The notes: generated by a model from the sequence alone, not told the origin. A stretch of 64,000 bases of DNA from Epithemia pelagica (GCA_946965045.2 OX337234.1:3162001-3226000), one strand, 5' to 3'; positions 38,066 to 48,329 are shown, counted from the first letter of the stretch. A program made the numbers and translations.

Positions 38066-40229
38066 TCAGGTTTTGTCCAACCTAGCTATTGGATGCTCTG
38101 AAACTTGTGTGGTTCTCCTTATTGCGTTTGAGTGCGGTTTGACGAGACGTTCCCACAAGGCCGGGTTGGTCGTTTGGAAGCGTTGGGCCATGAGGAATTT
38201 CAAATGACATCGTATCCGATTGTGGAAGACGTTGGATCCTTGATGTGGAAACTTTGTACCGGCCGCCTTGCCATTTCTCAAATGAGCCAAGAATGCCATT
38301 TGGGGTTTCACTTGCTTGGTCCGAATTCCATGACCACTAATAGTATCATTCATGAGATACCAGGCCCAGTGCACATAAAAGGTACGAATGGTCGATGTTC
38401 GATAAATACCTTTGGGTGCCGTTTGGTCAAAACGATAACATTGCTTTTGGTCCAATGCCAAGGCATCCAGCCGTGATGGATGGGCACTCCGCTGGTTTGC
38501 GGGATCAGAATGATTGTTGGTGGTGGATTGGCAGGGACCAAAGGCAATCCGAGGAATGGCAATGTTATCAAACGAGTGTTGTTTGGGAGTGAGGATATAT
38601 TCTTGATTCAACTGGGACAATGTACCATTCAAGACACTTTGGGTTGACAGGGAAAACGCCCGTCGTGTGGTTGTGGTTGTCGTTGTTGCGCCGTTCCACG
38701 GCCGGTTCTTGGTCGACACGACAAGATATTCATCGACATCCCAATGTCCCATCCATTCCGTTTCATTTTCATAGCGACGCAATGCGGCATTGGAGGCAAT
38801 CACTTGGGCGGTATACAATCGTTTGCCGGTCCCGACATTGCACTCGGTATCCCGTTTTGGGTAATGGACGTAGGTGAGAATTCCCAGTTCCATATAGGGT
38901 TGACACAGCTCATGGACGAGGCTCTGGTATGGATCGGGGCTGTCATCGTAGAGATAAAAGTGTTGAATGATTCCCAAGGCAACATGATATTCCAACCATG
39001 CCACAATATCCAGTGGATCAATGGAGAGTCGTTGGCCGTCGGTGCCTCGTTCATACGACAACGACACGCGTGTCATGAGGGACAGTTTGTGTTTTCTCTT
39101 CTGTTTGTTGTTCTTTTTCGTTTGGCCATGGTGTGCACCAACGGTTGGAGGAGGAGGAGGCCGGTACGGTTCGTCACGGGATGGAATCGTAGTCGTCCTC
39201 CTAGTAGTAGTAGTATTGCGACGAGTGTTGGGAAAGGACGGCCATGCATGAGAACAAATGGGAATGTGAGCAAGGGTGGGTATTGCGCCATATTCTTCAT
39301 GGGCACTATGTGTCGTTGTCACCACCAATATTGGATCCAGATTCGACCCTGTTGTTGTTGTATTGGTGGTTGGTGGGTGGAACAACCGGCATATGGTGGT
39401 GGTTGGCAGAGTGACTTGCCGCCATTGTCACGGATGGTTGAAGAGACAAAAACATGTTGGTTTCCGTGGCTCCACTCGGTGGCAAGCGAGACTGGAGATG
39501 CAATGGAACGGGACATTGAATCAAGATATAGGGGACGCGTGAATACGAGGTTGGCAGTGTATGAAAGGGAAGCAAGGGGTGCGAGGTGACTCGCGATCCG
39601 TCCCGTTCATAGACACAGTCAAACGTGACGTTGTTGCGGCTACTACTAAACAAGTGCATCAGATTGTTGTGGTCATGATCATGACAATTGTAATGATTTT
39701 CCATCACCAAAAAGACTTGAGTTTGATCGTGCGAGCCAAAGACATCGGCCAGCAGTGGCAAAAAGGAGGATTGTGGTGCAGTAGGAGGAGGAATGGGGTA
39801 CTCGCGGTAAAAGCAGTGTGCCGTGTATTGTCGAGTGAACCGTTCATTGGCATGTTGTTGTTGTTGTTGTTGTTGTTGTTTTGCCTCGTCTTTTGGACTG
39901 TTGTTGCTGCCTTGTTCCGATGCAAAGTCATTGTTGCTCTTGGAAAGGTATTGATCTCGCGTTTCTTTCACGACTGTCGCTGTGGCTATCGAATGCGATG
40001 GATGCTTTGGCACTTGTGGTGGTGGTTTGTCGACCTCGTGCAGCATAATGGCAAGGGAAACATCGGTCCCCGTCGCATCCGACGAGTAGAAGATGAGAGA
40101 GACATTGTATTGCCAAATGGTTGCTGCACCGAGTATGCCTCCAACCAACACGCTTGAATGCTTCAAATTTCGGGGACGCGGCCGCCGTCGTTGTCGTCTG
40201 CTGGACGAAAGTGGTGGAGGAGGAGTCAT
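38066..40229 (-). pseudogene. GT92-like glycosyltransferase, copy B (frameshifted)
   Basis: Same layout as copy A: ATG at 40229, basic Pro-rich tail, membrane anchor, stem, then GT92 domain with Gly-His-Trp-Asp-Val-Asp-Glu. The first frame stops at 39306 and the rest is in another frame (open from 39385), so there is a frameshift between about 39306 and 39385 in a GTT/GGT-rich microsatellite. A second small deletion near 38140 (five bases present in copy C are missing) replaces the last residues. The membrane anchor and catalytic domain cannot be made as one chain. Very similar to copy A. Confidence 0.8.
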
Positions 40230-40596
40230 TTTGTATCCGTATCCGTACGAAAAGTGCGGGTTTGTGTGGTGATTCGTGACAAAAAAGTGACCCGAAATAT
40301 GGGGGTGGGTATCATATCCAAGTTCGGCGAGGGGGCGACAGCATTTCGTCCGGTTCGTCAGCGGCTCGTCATTCGTCAAACTCGTCACGTCAGGCCGAGG
40401 GTCGGTGACGCGACGAACTTGCAACCTTGTCACCACACCACCACCGTGATGAATGAGGTGAGAGGTTTTGGCCCTGAGTGAGTATGAATTCACCGTGAAA
40501 TACTCGCCCCCGCTGGGGGTACACCGTAAACACAACAACAAATTTTGTGCAATATCAGCAAAGGATTGAAATAATCGTAGAAATCATCAAATCATT
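40230..40596. promoter_or_regulatory. Divergent intergenic region, GT92-B / CRN 7
   Basis: Nearly the same sequence as 15235-15602, with junction motif copy 3 at 40499-40542 (one G shorter). It shows that GT92 and CRN header gene were duplicated together as one divergent pair. Confidence 0.55.
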
Positions 40597-42786
40597 ATGT
40601 CGAGCGACGAGCAAGGAAACATGTCTGAGCAAAGTGTTTGGGTCAAGGTCATCCGAAAAACGGGCAGAGACAATTACGAGGACCTCGGATATCCGTTTCA
40701 GATAGTGCCGCGTCCGGCGAACGTGAGTCACTTGCGCGAGAAAGTCAAGGAAAAGGCGGCAAACAACCTTGCGCATGTTGCCGCTAATGAACTCCTTGTG
40801 TTCGCGCCTGATAAAGACTACAAGAATGAGGAGAAGCAAATGGACCCTTGGGATGCAGTCGAGGAAATTAAAACGAGTTCCAACGAAAGAAACGCACCGT
40901 GCCCGCTGATTGTGGTGGCACCTGTAGAGAAGCTAAACAAGCAAGAAGAGCCATCTGCAAAGAAGGCAAAAAAATTCTCGGAGCTTGTCGCCAAGGATGA
41001 CTACCAAGCCGCGGTCAAATTGCTTAAAGAAAGTGCGGGAGGATACCTTGCAAGAGGATTCGATCCCAAGGTATACCGCGAACCTCATCTTTCTATGGGC
41101 ACGTGGAACAAAGAGGAGATTCAGCAACAACTCTGCGAAAAGCGCGAATTGATTGAAAAAAGACTTGCTTCTTTCAAGCCCACCGATCGTCAGAAGGTTG
41201 TTCTCGGACTTCGCTGTGGCTCCGGTTTCGGAAAAACTCACATCCTGACGGAAGCCCCTGAATTACTTGCCGCTGAGGGCTTGTACGTCACGTACAACCA
41301 GTATCAGGACTTATCGACAGACAAAGATGATCCGGTGAAAGCTCTGCTCATTCGGTTGTTACTTGCCATGTGTGGATGCGCTTCGCAAGACGCGGGGCAG
41401 TTCTTCAAAGAGCCGGCTTCCAGACAATTTTTTGATGTTTCGATGGAAACACTTCGTTTGTGTTTTGTCGGATATGCTAAGGAAAGATTCGAGGCCAAAG
41501 ATCTTGTCATTGGTGTTGACGAGATAATGGACCTTGCCAAACTTAGTTTTCCGGCTGCCCAGTTAGTCATATCCGAACTTGCGTACCTCTCTTTCTCATT
41601 TAAGTCCAACAAACCGGTTTCAAGATGCACTGTCCTGGTCAGTTCTTTGGAGGAGAGCGTCTTTGCGACAAGGAGTGGGCGGCCTGTTGAAGATTGGAAT
41701 CCAAGAAAGGCAAACCGCGCTGCACTTGAATATTTTGCGGCATCCACGGCAGGAGACAAGGAAAATTATATGGCTCTTGTGAACGCAATTTCTGGCGCGC
41801 ATATGCGATCGATTGTCGTTGCCTTTGATCTCCTAAAGCAGGGACACGCACCACGAGTTCGTGCCCTGTACAATTCACTATATGCAAGGATGGGATTGAA
41901 GCTGATTGGGCCAGATTTGAGTGAGGTTCGCGTCTACATTGAAGCATGTATCACGTCTAAAGCTGATCCATCTCCCTCCAACAAACTTGAATCAATTGTT
42001 GGAGAGGACTTGGCTGTCCCTCCAGTGATCATGATGAAGGCGTTTGACAACTCACCAGCTCTTTCTACGCGGTTTGAAGAGCTTTTTAATGCATTTCATC
42101 TTTGCGATGGAGGGCCAGGAAAGCAGCTGGAGGAAATATCCAAGGCGTATGATTTCTTTCGGGCAGAATTACGTCTACCTATTGTACCCGCCAAATCTCG
42201 TATCTACATTCCAAAAGGTCCTGGCTTTGAGACGGCGGAATGGTTCAGGTCATTGCGTTTCCCTGAAGCCATGGAGGAGAGCCGCGAAGCGCTTCTGGAA
42301 ATGCAGTCCGTTGTTTGCGGGTCAAAGAGTCGAAAAGAAGTGGTTGCGACGGCGGTGGTCCCTACGTTTGGTAAGTACTATCACCCAGCCGTTAGTAATC
42401 ACCCCTGGCTTGATCGTTTGGTTGTTGGACAACACTCGAAGGATTCCTTTTGCTTGGTAATTTATCAAGACAAAGTGAATGCCGCTGACTTTCCAGATGC
42501 ATGCAAGAAACTGAACAAGGCAGCGAATGTTCTATCTGGACCACACCAAGTTTTGCTTGTCGTTAACGTGATTGGAGCGACGATCAACACCACAGCTCAG
42601 GCGAGTCTGGAGCGACCCTACATTCTTATTAGGGAAGGAGACGAAGTGAGTTCTTTCTATTCTCGCAATTTCGCGGAAATGGTGCGATACAGTCGGGAGA
42701 GACACCTTCTTTCTACAAATTCGAAAACGGCCGAAAAGTTCTTGACGGCAAAACTGGATCCACATCCACAGGCTGATTCGGACTGA
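40597..42786 (+). CDS. Crinkler-like protein, header plus P-loop NTPase (CRN 7)
   Basis: 729 residues, the cleanest full-length example. It starts directly at the header Met with no N-terminal extension. Header residues about 14-110, Lys/Ala linker 115-130, Walker A Gly208-Ser-Gly-Phe-Gly-Lys213-Thr214, Walker B Gly306-Val-Asp308-Glu309, and a Val-Leu-Val-Ser-Ser strand near 346-350 that may be sensor 1. The last 19 residues differ from all other copies because the coding sequence runs past the usual stop into the antisense of an ISCA2-like pseudogene. Its neighbour on the left is GT92 copy B, divergently oriented. Confidence 0.85.
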   Translation: MSSDEQGNMSEQSVWVKVIRKTGRDNYEDLGYPFQIVPRPANVSHLREKVKEKAANNLAHVAANELLVFAPDKDYKNEEKQMDPWDAVEEIKTSSNERNAPCPLIVVAPVEKLNKQEEPSAKKAKKFSELVAKDDYQAAVKLLKESAGGYLARGFDPKVYREPHLSMGTWNKEEIQQQLCEKRELIEKRLASFKPTDRQKVVLGLRCGSGFGKTHILTEAPELLAAEGLYVTYNQYQDLSTDKDDPVKALLIRLLLAMCGCASQDAGQFFKEPASRQFFDVSMETLRLCFVGYAKERFEAKDLVIGVDEIMDLAKLSFPAAQLVISELAYLSFSFKSNKPVSRCTVLVSSLEESVFATRSGRPVEDWNPRKANRAALEYFAASTAGDKENYMALVNAISGAHMRSIVVAFDLLKQGHAPRVRALYNSLYARMGLKLIGPDLSEVRVYIEACITSKADPSPSNKLESIVGEDLAVPPVIMMKAFDNSPALSTRFEELFNAFHLCDGGPGKQLEEISKAYDFFRAELRLPIVPAKSRIYIPKGPGFETAEWFRSLRFPEAMEESREALLEMQSVVCGSKSRKEVVATAVVPTFGKYYHPAVSNHPWLDRLVVGQHSKDSFCLVIYQDKVNAADFPDACKKLNKAANVLSGPHQVLLVVNVIGATINTTAQASLERPYILIREGDEVSSFYSRNFAEMVRYSRERHLLSTNSKTAEKFLTAKLDPHPQADSD

Positions 42787-43110
42787 GGGTTGTCATGAAT
42801 TACAAACAAACTTTTGATCATTTCGACCACATAATCCAAGGTTGCACCTCGCAGCAAGTTCATGGACGAAGAGTCAATGACAACACGGGATCCCTGCGGA
42901 TTGATCCACACCATATCTTCGTTTTCTTCATCGATGCTATCTTCAGTATTGTCCAAGCAATGAAATTCAAATTAATAGGTAAATCCAGAACATCCGGAGA
43001 CTCGAAGGTAAACCTTATCAAGATCATAGCCCTTTTTGGACGCGAGTCACTCCATTTGCTTCCAGCAGGAATCCGTGATAATAAGAAAGTTGTCAGTTAG
43101 CAAGAACGTA
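42735..43110 (-). pseudogene. ISCA2-like iron-sulfur assembly protein, pseudogene
   Basis: Read on the minus strand, one frame gives an A-type carrier with Ile-Thr-Asp-Ser-Cys near the start, Val-Ser-Gly-Cys-Ser-Gly-Phe, Gly-Ser-Arg-Val-Val-Ile-Asp-Ser, Leu-Asp-Tyr-Val...Asn-Pro-Gln and the terminal Cys-Gly-Cys-Gly-Ser-Ser-Phe. The three conserved cysteines are present and the spacing fits ISCA2, a mitochondrial [4Fe-4S] assembly factor. Two in-frame stops break it: TGA at about 43047-43049 and TAA between Phe-Thr-Tyr and Phe-Glu-Phe near 42984. Each is compatible with a single C-to-T change of an Arg or Gln codon. Both ends abut CRN-derived sequence, so the 5' end is missing. Confidence 0.8.
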
Positions 43111-43111
43111 T

Positions 43112-43517
43112 CGTGATTGCCTTCTTTGACGGGGAAGTTGGCGTTGTTCACTGGTAGGGATGGCTGTAGAGCGCCTGAAGACGATGCCTCATCGTTCGGA
43201 CCAGAGGATATGTTGTGGTCGGACACATTTTCTCCTGGTTTATGCTGAGAAACAACCACCAAGGCACGTTTTTGAAATGGATGAATCACTTGTCTTGGCG
43301 ACCGATCCAACGTTGTGCCATGTTCTTGAAAAGGATTCGATCTTGTCGTATCCAAGACGTGAAAAGCATGGGTGCTCAAGGAAGCAAAAGGGAAATGGGA
43401 CGAAACTCGATCCGGCCTTTTAACGTGCACAGTACGGAATAATTGTCGTGATACAGAGATGGAATCTCTCATTTTGGAAATGGTTGCCATGCTGTTTGTC
43501 GCCCTTGCCGCCATCAT
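43112..43517 (-). pseudogene. Mirrored CRN N-terminal fragment
   Basis: A minus-strand frame from ATG 43517 encodes the same N-terminal extension as CRN 8 (MMAARATNSM... to Phe-Pro-Val-Lys-Glu-Gly-Asn), then leaves homology at 43111 and enters the ISCA2-like pseudogene, stopping at 43047. It has no header or NTPase. It is part of the left arm of the large inverted repeat. Confidence 0.8.
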
Positions 43518-43949
43518 GGTGTTCGTTATGGCTCGTTCGTTGATTTTGATGGGTCGAATGTTGAATGCCAGATTTCACTGACCACAAATGGATGACGTGG
43601 ACGAGAATCACCTCTACCTCTATAAGGACCAAGTACCTGACCAAACCATGACGTGCTGTGTAGGAGAATTCGCCGTGAAATACTCGCCCCCGCTGGCGGC
43701 TACACCGTAACCACAACAACAGATTTTCAGCAATAGACCCCTAGCCAAGTAGCTAGACTAGTGATATCAACACTAGGAGTAGTATGCTAGCCTAGTGATA
43801 CTAGCTAGACTCTAGTGATACCATCGCTATGTCTAGGTGACAGACCAATGACGTAAGAGCTAAGGAACAGAAGAAAGGGAAATGAGCGATAAGAGCTCAG
43901 TGTTTTGGAACATCGCAACGTCCAATACGCTTGTATCGTTCTTGTTGCT
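43112..43949 (+). repeat. Left arm of ~0.85-kb inverted repeat
   Basis: The reverse complement of 51354-52212 with few differences (for example a 4-bp and an ~18-bp length change). The outer part is CRN N-terminal fragment and CRN leader with junction motif copy 4. The inner part from about 43728 is the CTAG-rich terminus of the DIRS-like element. Confidence 0.9.
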
Positions 43950-44026
43950 CTGCCCACCCTTACCCTCCCTTTTGGCAAGGATGAGGCGTACGAAATAGGA
44001 GAGGTGTCGGGGGGAAGTTTAAAATA

Positions 44027-44542
44027 TTGGCGGCGCTAGAGCGTCTGTTCCCTCATCCCGACGACCAGGAGGTTCTGTTTTCCGAATTGTATCGTCTGGG
44101 ACTGCGTGGCGGCCGTGTGAGCAACGACGGACAGGAGGTTAAGAAGCGCGTGGCGGCGTTGAAATCGGTGTTTGAAGCCAACGAGCAGCGCCGAGTCCTT
44201 CCTGTTCCTGTGGCAGGAAATCGATCGCCCACACGAGCGACAACGAAAAACAAGGGAGAAGGTTTTTCCAGCTCGGAGAAAAAGTCGCTGGACAGGTGGT
44301 TGGGAACGGCGCGACTGGGGCCACAGAAAGTCAAGGCACATCAGTCGGGGGCCGTGTTGGAAGGCCGCAAAAGGAAAACCGGCGAAGGCGGAGGCAAGTC
44401 TTCGGACGACGACAACGCCGAGGTCAAGTCGCCACCGAGCGAGGTGGTGTATCTGGTAGGTTCAAGTGAGGAGTCGGAAGAAACGTCTGAAAAGACGAAC
44501 AAACGAAAGAGCGAGCCTCCAAAGAAGAAATTGAAAGAATAA
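44027..44542 (+). CDS. Unidentified basic ORF in the DIRS-like element
   Basis: 171 codons on the strand opposite to the recombinase. The frame is open from 43985 but has no ATG (a TTG is at 44027), so a start codon must be supplied by splicing or the frame is not translated. The N-terminal part is helical and leucine-rich. The rest is Lys/Glu/Ser-rich and ends Pro-Pro-Lys-Lys-Lys-Leu-Lys-Glu, a nuclear-localisation-like signal. Function not recognised. Confidence 0.35.
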   Translation: MAALERLFPHPDDQEVLFSELYRLGLRGGRVSNDGQEVKKRVAALKSVFEANEQRRVLPVPVAGNRSPTRATTKNKGEGFSSSEKKSLDRWLGTARLGPQKVKAHQSGAVLEGRKRKTGEGGGKSSDDDNAEVKSPPSEVVYLVGSSEESEETSEKTNKRKSEPPKKKLKE

Positions 44543-44620
44543 ATGGAGGAGATCGAGGAGTTGGTGCGCAAGTTGGAGGGATTAGCATTGCGACAGGTGG
44601 AGATAGCGCGGAGGCTGATA

Positions 44621-45305
44621 CTCGGTCTTATCCACGCCTTTTTTTGCGAATATTCGCAAATCTTCGCAAAATCCGGGTGCCAATGGAAAAATTTTGCGAA
44701 GGTTGACCTTCGCAAATGGCCATTTTCGTGGTACGAAGGTTTTGCGAAGGTTTTTGCGAAGATTGCAAAGGTTTAGTGCTACCTCTTCTTTTAAGGAAAT
44801 TTTGCTACATACTCCTAGCAACTACATCAACATACCTCTAGTACCTCTAGCTCACCAAATGTTGCGCACAAAGCACCATGGATGGTACAGGAAAGGACCA
44901 TCATTGTTGCTATTTATGTACTCGCTCTTGGTGTTGATAGGTGGTGCTCCTTCAACTATGGAAACTTCTTTTGATATCTATCTTGTGTAATGGAGGAGGA
45001 TTCTCCATGACCATCACTCACTGGAGGAGGGATGGGAGTGGGTGCTCTACTGCTGTTGCAACTTCTCACCATCGTGGTGTATCGTGTGTTCCATTTTTGG
45101 ACCACCCATAGATATAGGAGTAAGGCGCTACTTAGATGGAGATACGAAATACCTAGCTGACCTAGACGATGCCATGCGAAGGACTGCGAAGGTTGCGAAT
45201 TGCGAAGTACGTTTGTACTGGATGGACCACCGCATTTTTGGGTGCCCCCGGATGTTGCGAAGATTTGCGAATATTCGCAAAAAAAAACGCTTAGATAAGA
45301 CCGAG
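44621..45305. mobile_element. TA-flanked MITE-like DNA transposon nested in the DIRS element
   Basis: 685 bp with ~60-bp terminal inverted repeats starting CTCGGTCTTAT and containing TTTTTTGCGAATATTCGCAAATCTTCGC on one side and its near complement on the other. Both ends are flanked by TA (44619-44620, 45306-45307), as in Tc1/mariner-type elements. The inside has no transposase, only further GCGAAG-rich repeats, so it is non-autonomous. Confidence 0.8.
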
Positions 45306-45306
45306 T

Positions 45307-45753
45307 ATGAGGGAACTGCGATGTGAGGGGAGAGCAGGTGGCGCGATTACGGTTGAAGTGGACCCTGAGGGGTTATCACCTTTGGCAGAGGATGGGTCTG
45401 AGGGTGGGAGTAGCCGGCGAGGACGAGGATTTTGGGGCTTCAGGTTGGGAAGCCCAGCAAGTCAAGGACGCGGCCGCCAGAGGGCGACAACGGAGAATTT
45501 TTTTGTGGGGGACCGCGTAAGGGTGTTGAACACTGTCCCGCCGCCAGAAGGAGAGGAACGGTCGGCGGCGGATCAAGTGGGAGAGGCAACTAAGGTAACA
45601 AAGGCAAGAATCCGGGTAAAAACAGACAGTGGTGTGGAAGTATACAGGGCCCCTACGAACGTGAGGGTGATTGGAGAAGGATTGGAATGTCGGGCAAGAC
45701 GTCAGACGGGACGCTTTGCAACTGGATTTGCCGGGGTGAGCCCGCACATGTGA
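45307..45753 (+). CDS. Unidentified ORF, possible small beta-barrel protein
   Basis: 148 codons. The ATG overlaps the TA at the MITE end, so the start may be created by that insertion. The first 60 residues are Gly/Arg-rich. Residues ~68-128 (Val-Gly-Asp-Arg-Val-Arg-Val-Leu ... Arg-Ala-Pro-Thr-Asn-Val-Arg-Val-Ile) look like a KOW/SH3-like strand pattern. No family is assigned. It may be an accessory gene of the DIRS-like element. Confidence 0.35.
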   Translation: MRELRCEGRAGGAITVEVDPEGLSPLAEDGSEGGSSRRGRGFWGFRLGSPASQGRGRQRATTENFFVGDRVRVLNTVPPPEGEERSAADQVGEATKVTKARIRVKTDSGVEVYRAPTNVRVIGEGLECRARRQTGRFATGFAGVSPHM

Positions 45754-45817
45754 GATATAGGGTAGAAACGTAAAAGGAAATAGCAAAAGACGTATATGCA
45801 ACGAAACTTTTGGTACG

Positions 45818-47239
45818 TTAGATAGATAAGACGCCCATGATGGCCTTGGTGGTGAGCGGGCCAATCGCCTTTGAGCAATCACGGAGGTAATGCTCTACCG
45901 ACTGTTGCGTCCATCGCAACCGGAACGCAATGGTTTCAGGCGGGACGCCACAGTTCCAAAGCGCTACGGCCGCGGTAACACATGTGGAATGAGCGACCAA
46001 GCATTTAAGGTGGCGTCTATGATAGTGAGCGGGATCGGGATACGCCAACACACAGGTGTGGCGAAGCTCGGTGACAATGGCTGCCGAGGTGAGGTAGACG
46101 GGGGCCGGGGGGGACAAGGACTCCTTGTAACAGGCCAGAGGCTCCGAAGGGGAAAGATGCAGAGTTTGGGCCCTAATGAGGATGCGTAGGGTGGCTTGCA
46201 GTGGACACAGGAAGGGGTGTTGTGCACGCCGAAAGGTGCGCGTGGTGAAGTTTCTCTTGCTTTTGTCATGCCGGAAACGGATTCGGACAGCGACTAGGGA
46301 GTAATGAGCCGGTGCCCCGGCGGCAGTGATTTCCTGATTTTGCTCCGTTAGGAACGTGAAATCCGACGCAACAAACGCGATTGGCTTTCCGACCCAGGAC
46401 GGATCGTTGGGGCAGTGTGGCACTGGGGAATATTGGGACTTCGAGCCATTGGTCTGGGCATATTCGCCCGCACGGGAACCAGTGAAAATCCCCAAACACA
46501 ACCAATCATAAACGGTGGGAAGGAAAAGGACGTGCAAGGCCGGGGACTCATCAAGGAGAAGCCGGACCCGAGTGGCCAGGGTGACAAACATGTCATGGGT
46601 GATTGGTTCACGACGGTCAGTGGGTCGAAACCACGTGCGTCTAAATGCCAGTTGATGCGCCAAGATGGGATGGAGATTGGTGGGGTTTTCGGGACAGTGA
46701 GTTTGCAGAAAACGTCCCCGCACCAACTGGAGGTAATGTTTGGCGGCGACCAAATAATTGTTGAGGGTGGAAGGGGTGAGGGTGTCAGCGGCGAGCAGAT
46801 TGTGACCATTGGCAACATAATGGAGGAACAGAGCTAGGGTGTTGAGACATTCGCCGTCGCTGAGGCGCCGGAAAAGTTCGGCGTCATATCCATACTTGAT
46901 AGACCAGCGTTGAAAGTAACCGGCGCGAGAGTCCACAGCTTGGTCGTTGCGGATGCGAGTGCATCCGCGGTCGCATTGTGTTTGAAAGCCAATAAGATCA
47001 CGGAGAGCAGTTTCTGCGGGAGCCGGTAAGCTTGACGTGGGTCCAAGCGAGGCATAGACAGATCGATAACGGATTCCCATGTGGGGCTTTCGTAGGTCTG
47101 GACAAAAGATCGGCGTTGTGGTTGTCTTCTCCGGGTATGTGGGATGCCTGCAACTGGACCGACAGAGGAGAAGTGGTGAGAAGGGCTTGGAAGAGACGGG
47201 CAAGGCGCCGAACTGATGGCCGTTTACTCCGTGCTGCAT
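45818..47239 (-). pseudogene. DIRS-type tyrosine recombinase (HxxR arginine lost)
   Basis: 473 codons from ATG 47239. The C-terminal half has the tyrosine recombinase pattern: Arg256 in Thr-Gly-Ser-Arg-Ala-Gly-Glu-Tyr, His417-Ser-Thr-Cys420 where families have His-x-x-Arg, Arg-Trp at 442-443, and the nucleophile Tyr451 in His-Tyr-Leu-Arg. Cys420 is TGT and one C-to-T change from CGT would give it. The frame is otherwise intact. Recombinases of this class integrate circular DIRS DNA without target duplication. Without the second arginine, strand cleavage is expected to be impaired. It overlaps the RNase H frame by about 240 bp, as is usual in DIRS elements. Confidence 0.75.
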
Positions 47240-48329
47240 GAGTTAACCACGAAAGGGCGGACGTATTGTCCGTCCGAAGAGTGAATACAAGCTCATGGGG
47301 ACGAGGTTGGAGGCGAGAGGCCAAGGTAACCACAACCCAAAAATCAATAATGAGGAAGACAAACTCTAATAAATTGATATGCCATGGGGCATTGGGGTCA
47401 TCATTGTCGGCGGTGTGCTTGGTGACTTGTTGCATATTTCTTGGAATGACGAAACCATGACATTCCAGGTCCCTTTTGGTCAACCGCCACATGAACGGAA
47501 ACTGAGCATGGTTTAGCCATCCACCAAGACCCTCGATAGAAGCGTCGCCGAGAACAGTAAAGTGCGAGGTCCGGGGAATAATGAGCCCGAGTGGCCGAGT
47601 CCACACAGTAGAAGGGGCATCTGGCCGACAGGCTTGGCGTAGGAGATCTAGGTCATGCAGGACTTCTCTCGATATACTGAACCGGGTTTTGACCCAGAAA
47701 AACGAAGAAGCCGAGCTTTGATTGCGACTTTTGGCACCACGAATGGCATCGTTCAAGGCAAATTGTAGTCCCAGTGCGGCATACACGCCAAAAACAGAAA
47801 CAGGAGCACTATGACGGACGAGGCCGAGAATGCTGGTGGCCGCAGCTTGGGGGGAGAGACGGCGTCCACCGGCCGTGGTAGGAGGACCGGACCACAAATG
47901 GGTTAGGTACAGATGGAGCTGCTCTTTTTTGTGGTCAGGCCAGCTTACGGTCAAGTCCCTTGTGTTGATGACGAAGCCGAGAAACTTGAGTTTATTGGAG
48001 ATTTTGCGAACGAATTTCACGGGATTGATGGCCTCGGGACGACCAATGTCTTCGTCAGGGAATCCGAAGGTCACGTATGCAGCAAGGACGCTGCTACTGA
48101 CAAGTTGGTGAATGTTGCGTCAAATCACCGCGCCGCCGGTGTCATCCACGAAGGGCGCGTAGACCGGGGCATGCTGAGAGAGGGGTGTCGAGACCGACAC
48201 GGCGAGTAGGTTTGCCTTCCTTTGATTCAGCAGATCTGGAGTTGCTGGGGAAAAGGATCGGACGGTGTCGACAGACGGAGGGGGCGGAAGGGCAATGGTA
48301 TTGCTCAGAGATGTGGCCGGCGTCAACAA
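46998..48329 (-). pseudogene. DIRS-type RT (C-terminal part) and RNase H, with internal stop
   Basis: One minus-strand frame holds the RT catalytic motif Ala-Pro-Phe-Val-Asp-Asp-Thr-Gly, then a TGA stop (48120-48122) two to four residues later. It continues in the same frame with the thumb (Lys-Phe-Leu-Gly-Phe-Val-Ile-Asn) and RNase H: Gly-Asp-Ala-Ser near residue 170 of the second part, Leu-Leu-Glu-Phe, Thr-Asp-Asn-Thr-Ser-Ala and Asn-Ala-Asp-Leu-Leu-Ser-Arg. RNase H residues look intact but the part after the stop has no ATG at its head. RT and RNase H would make the element cDNA. Confidence 0.7.

Noticed and set aside
42795-43100. 101-codon plus-strand frame
   Set aside because: Antisense of the ISCA2-like pseudogene, which explains the sequence much better.
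43720-43960. Terminal sequence considered as an LTR
   Set aside because: The copies at the two ends are inverted, not direct, and the element encodes a tyrosine recombinase, so LTR retrotransposon termini do not fit.
44543-44776. ORF starting at the TAAATG after the basic ORF in the DIRS-like element
   Set aside because: It runs into the MITE after 26 codons, and bringing the two sides together gives an immediate stop in that frame. Not supported as a gene.
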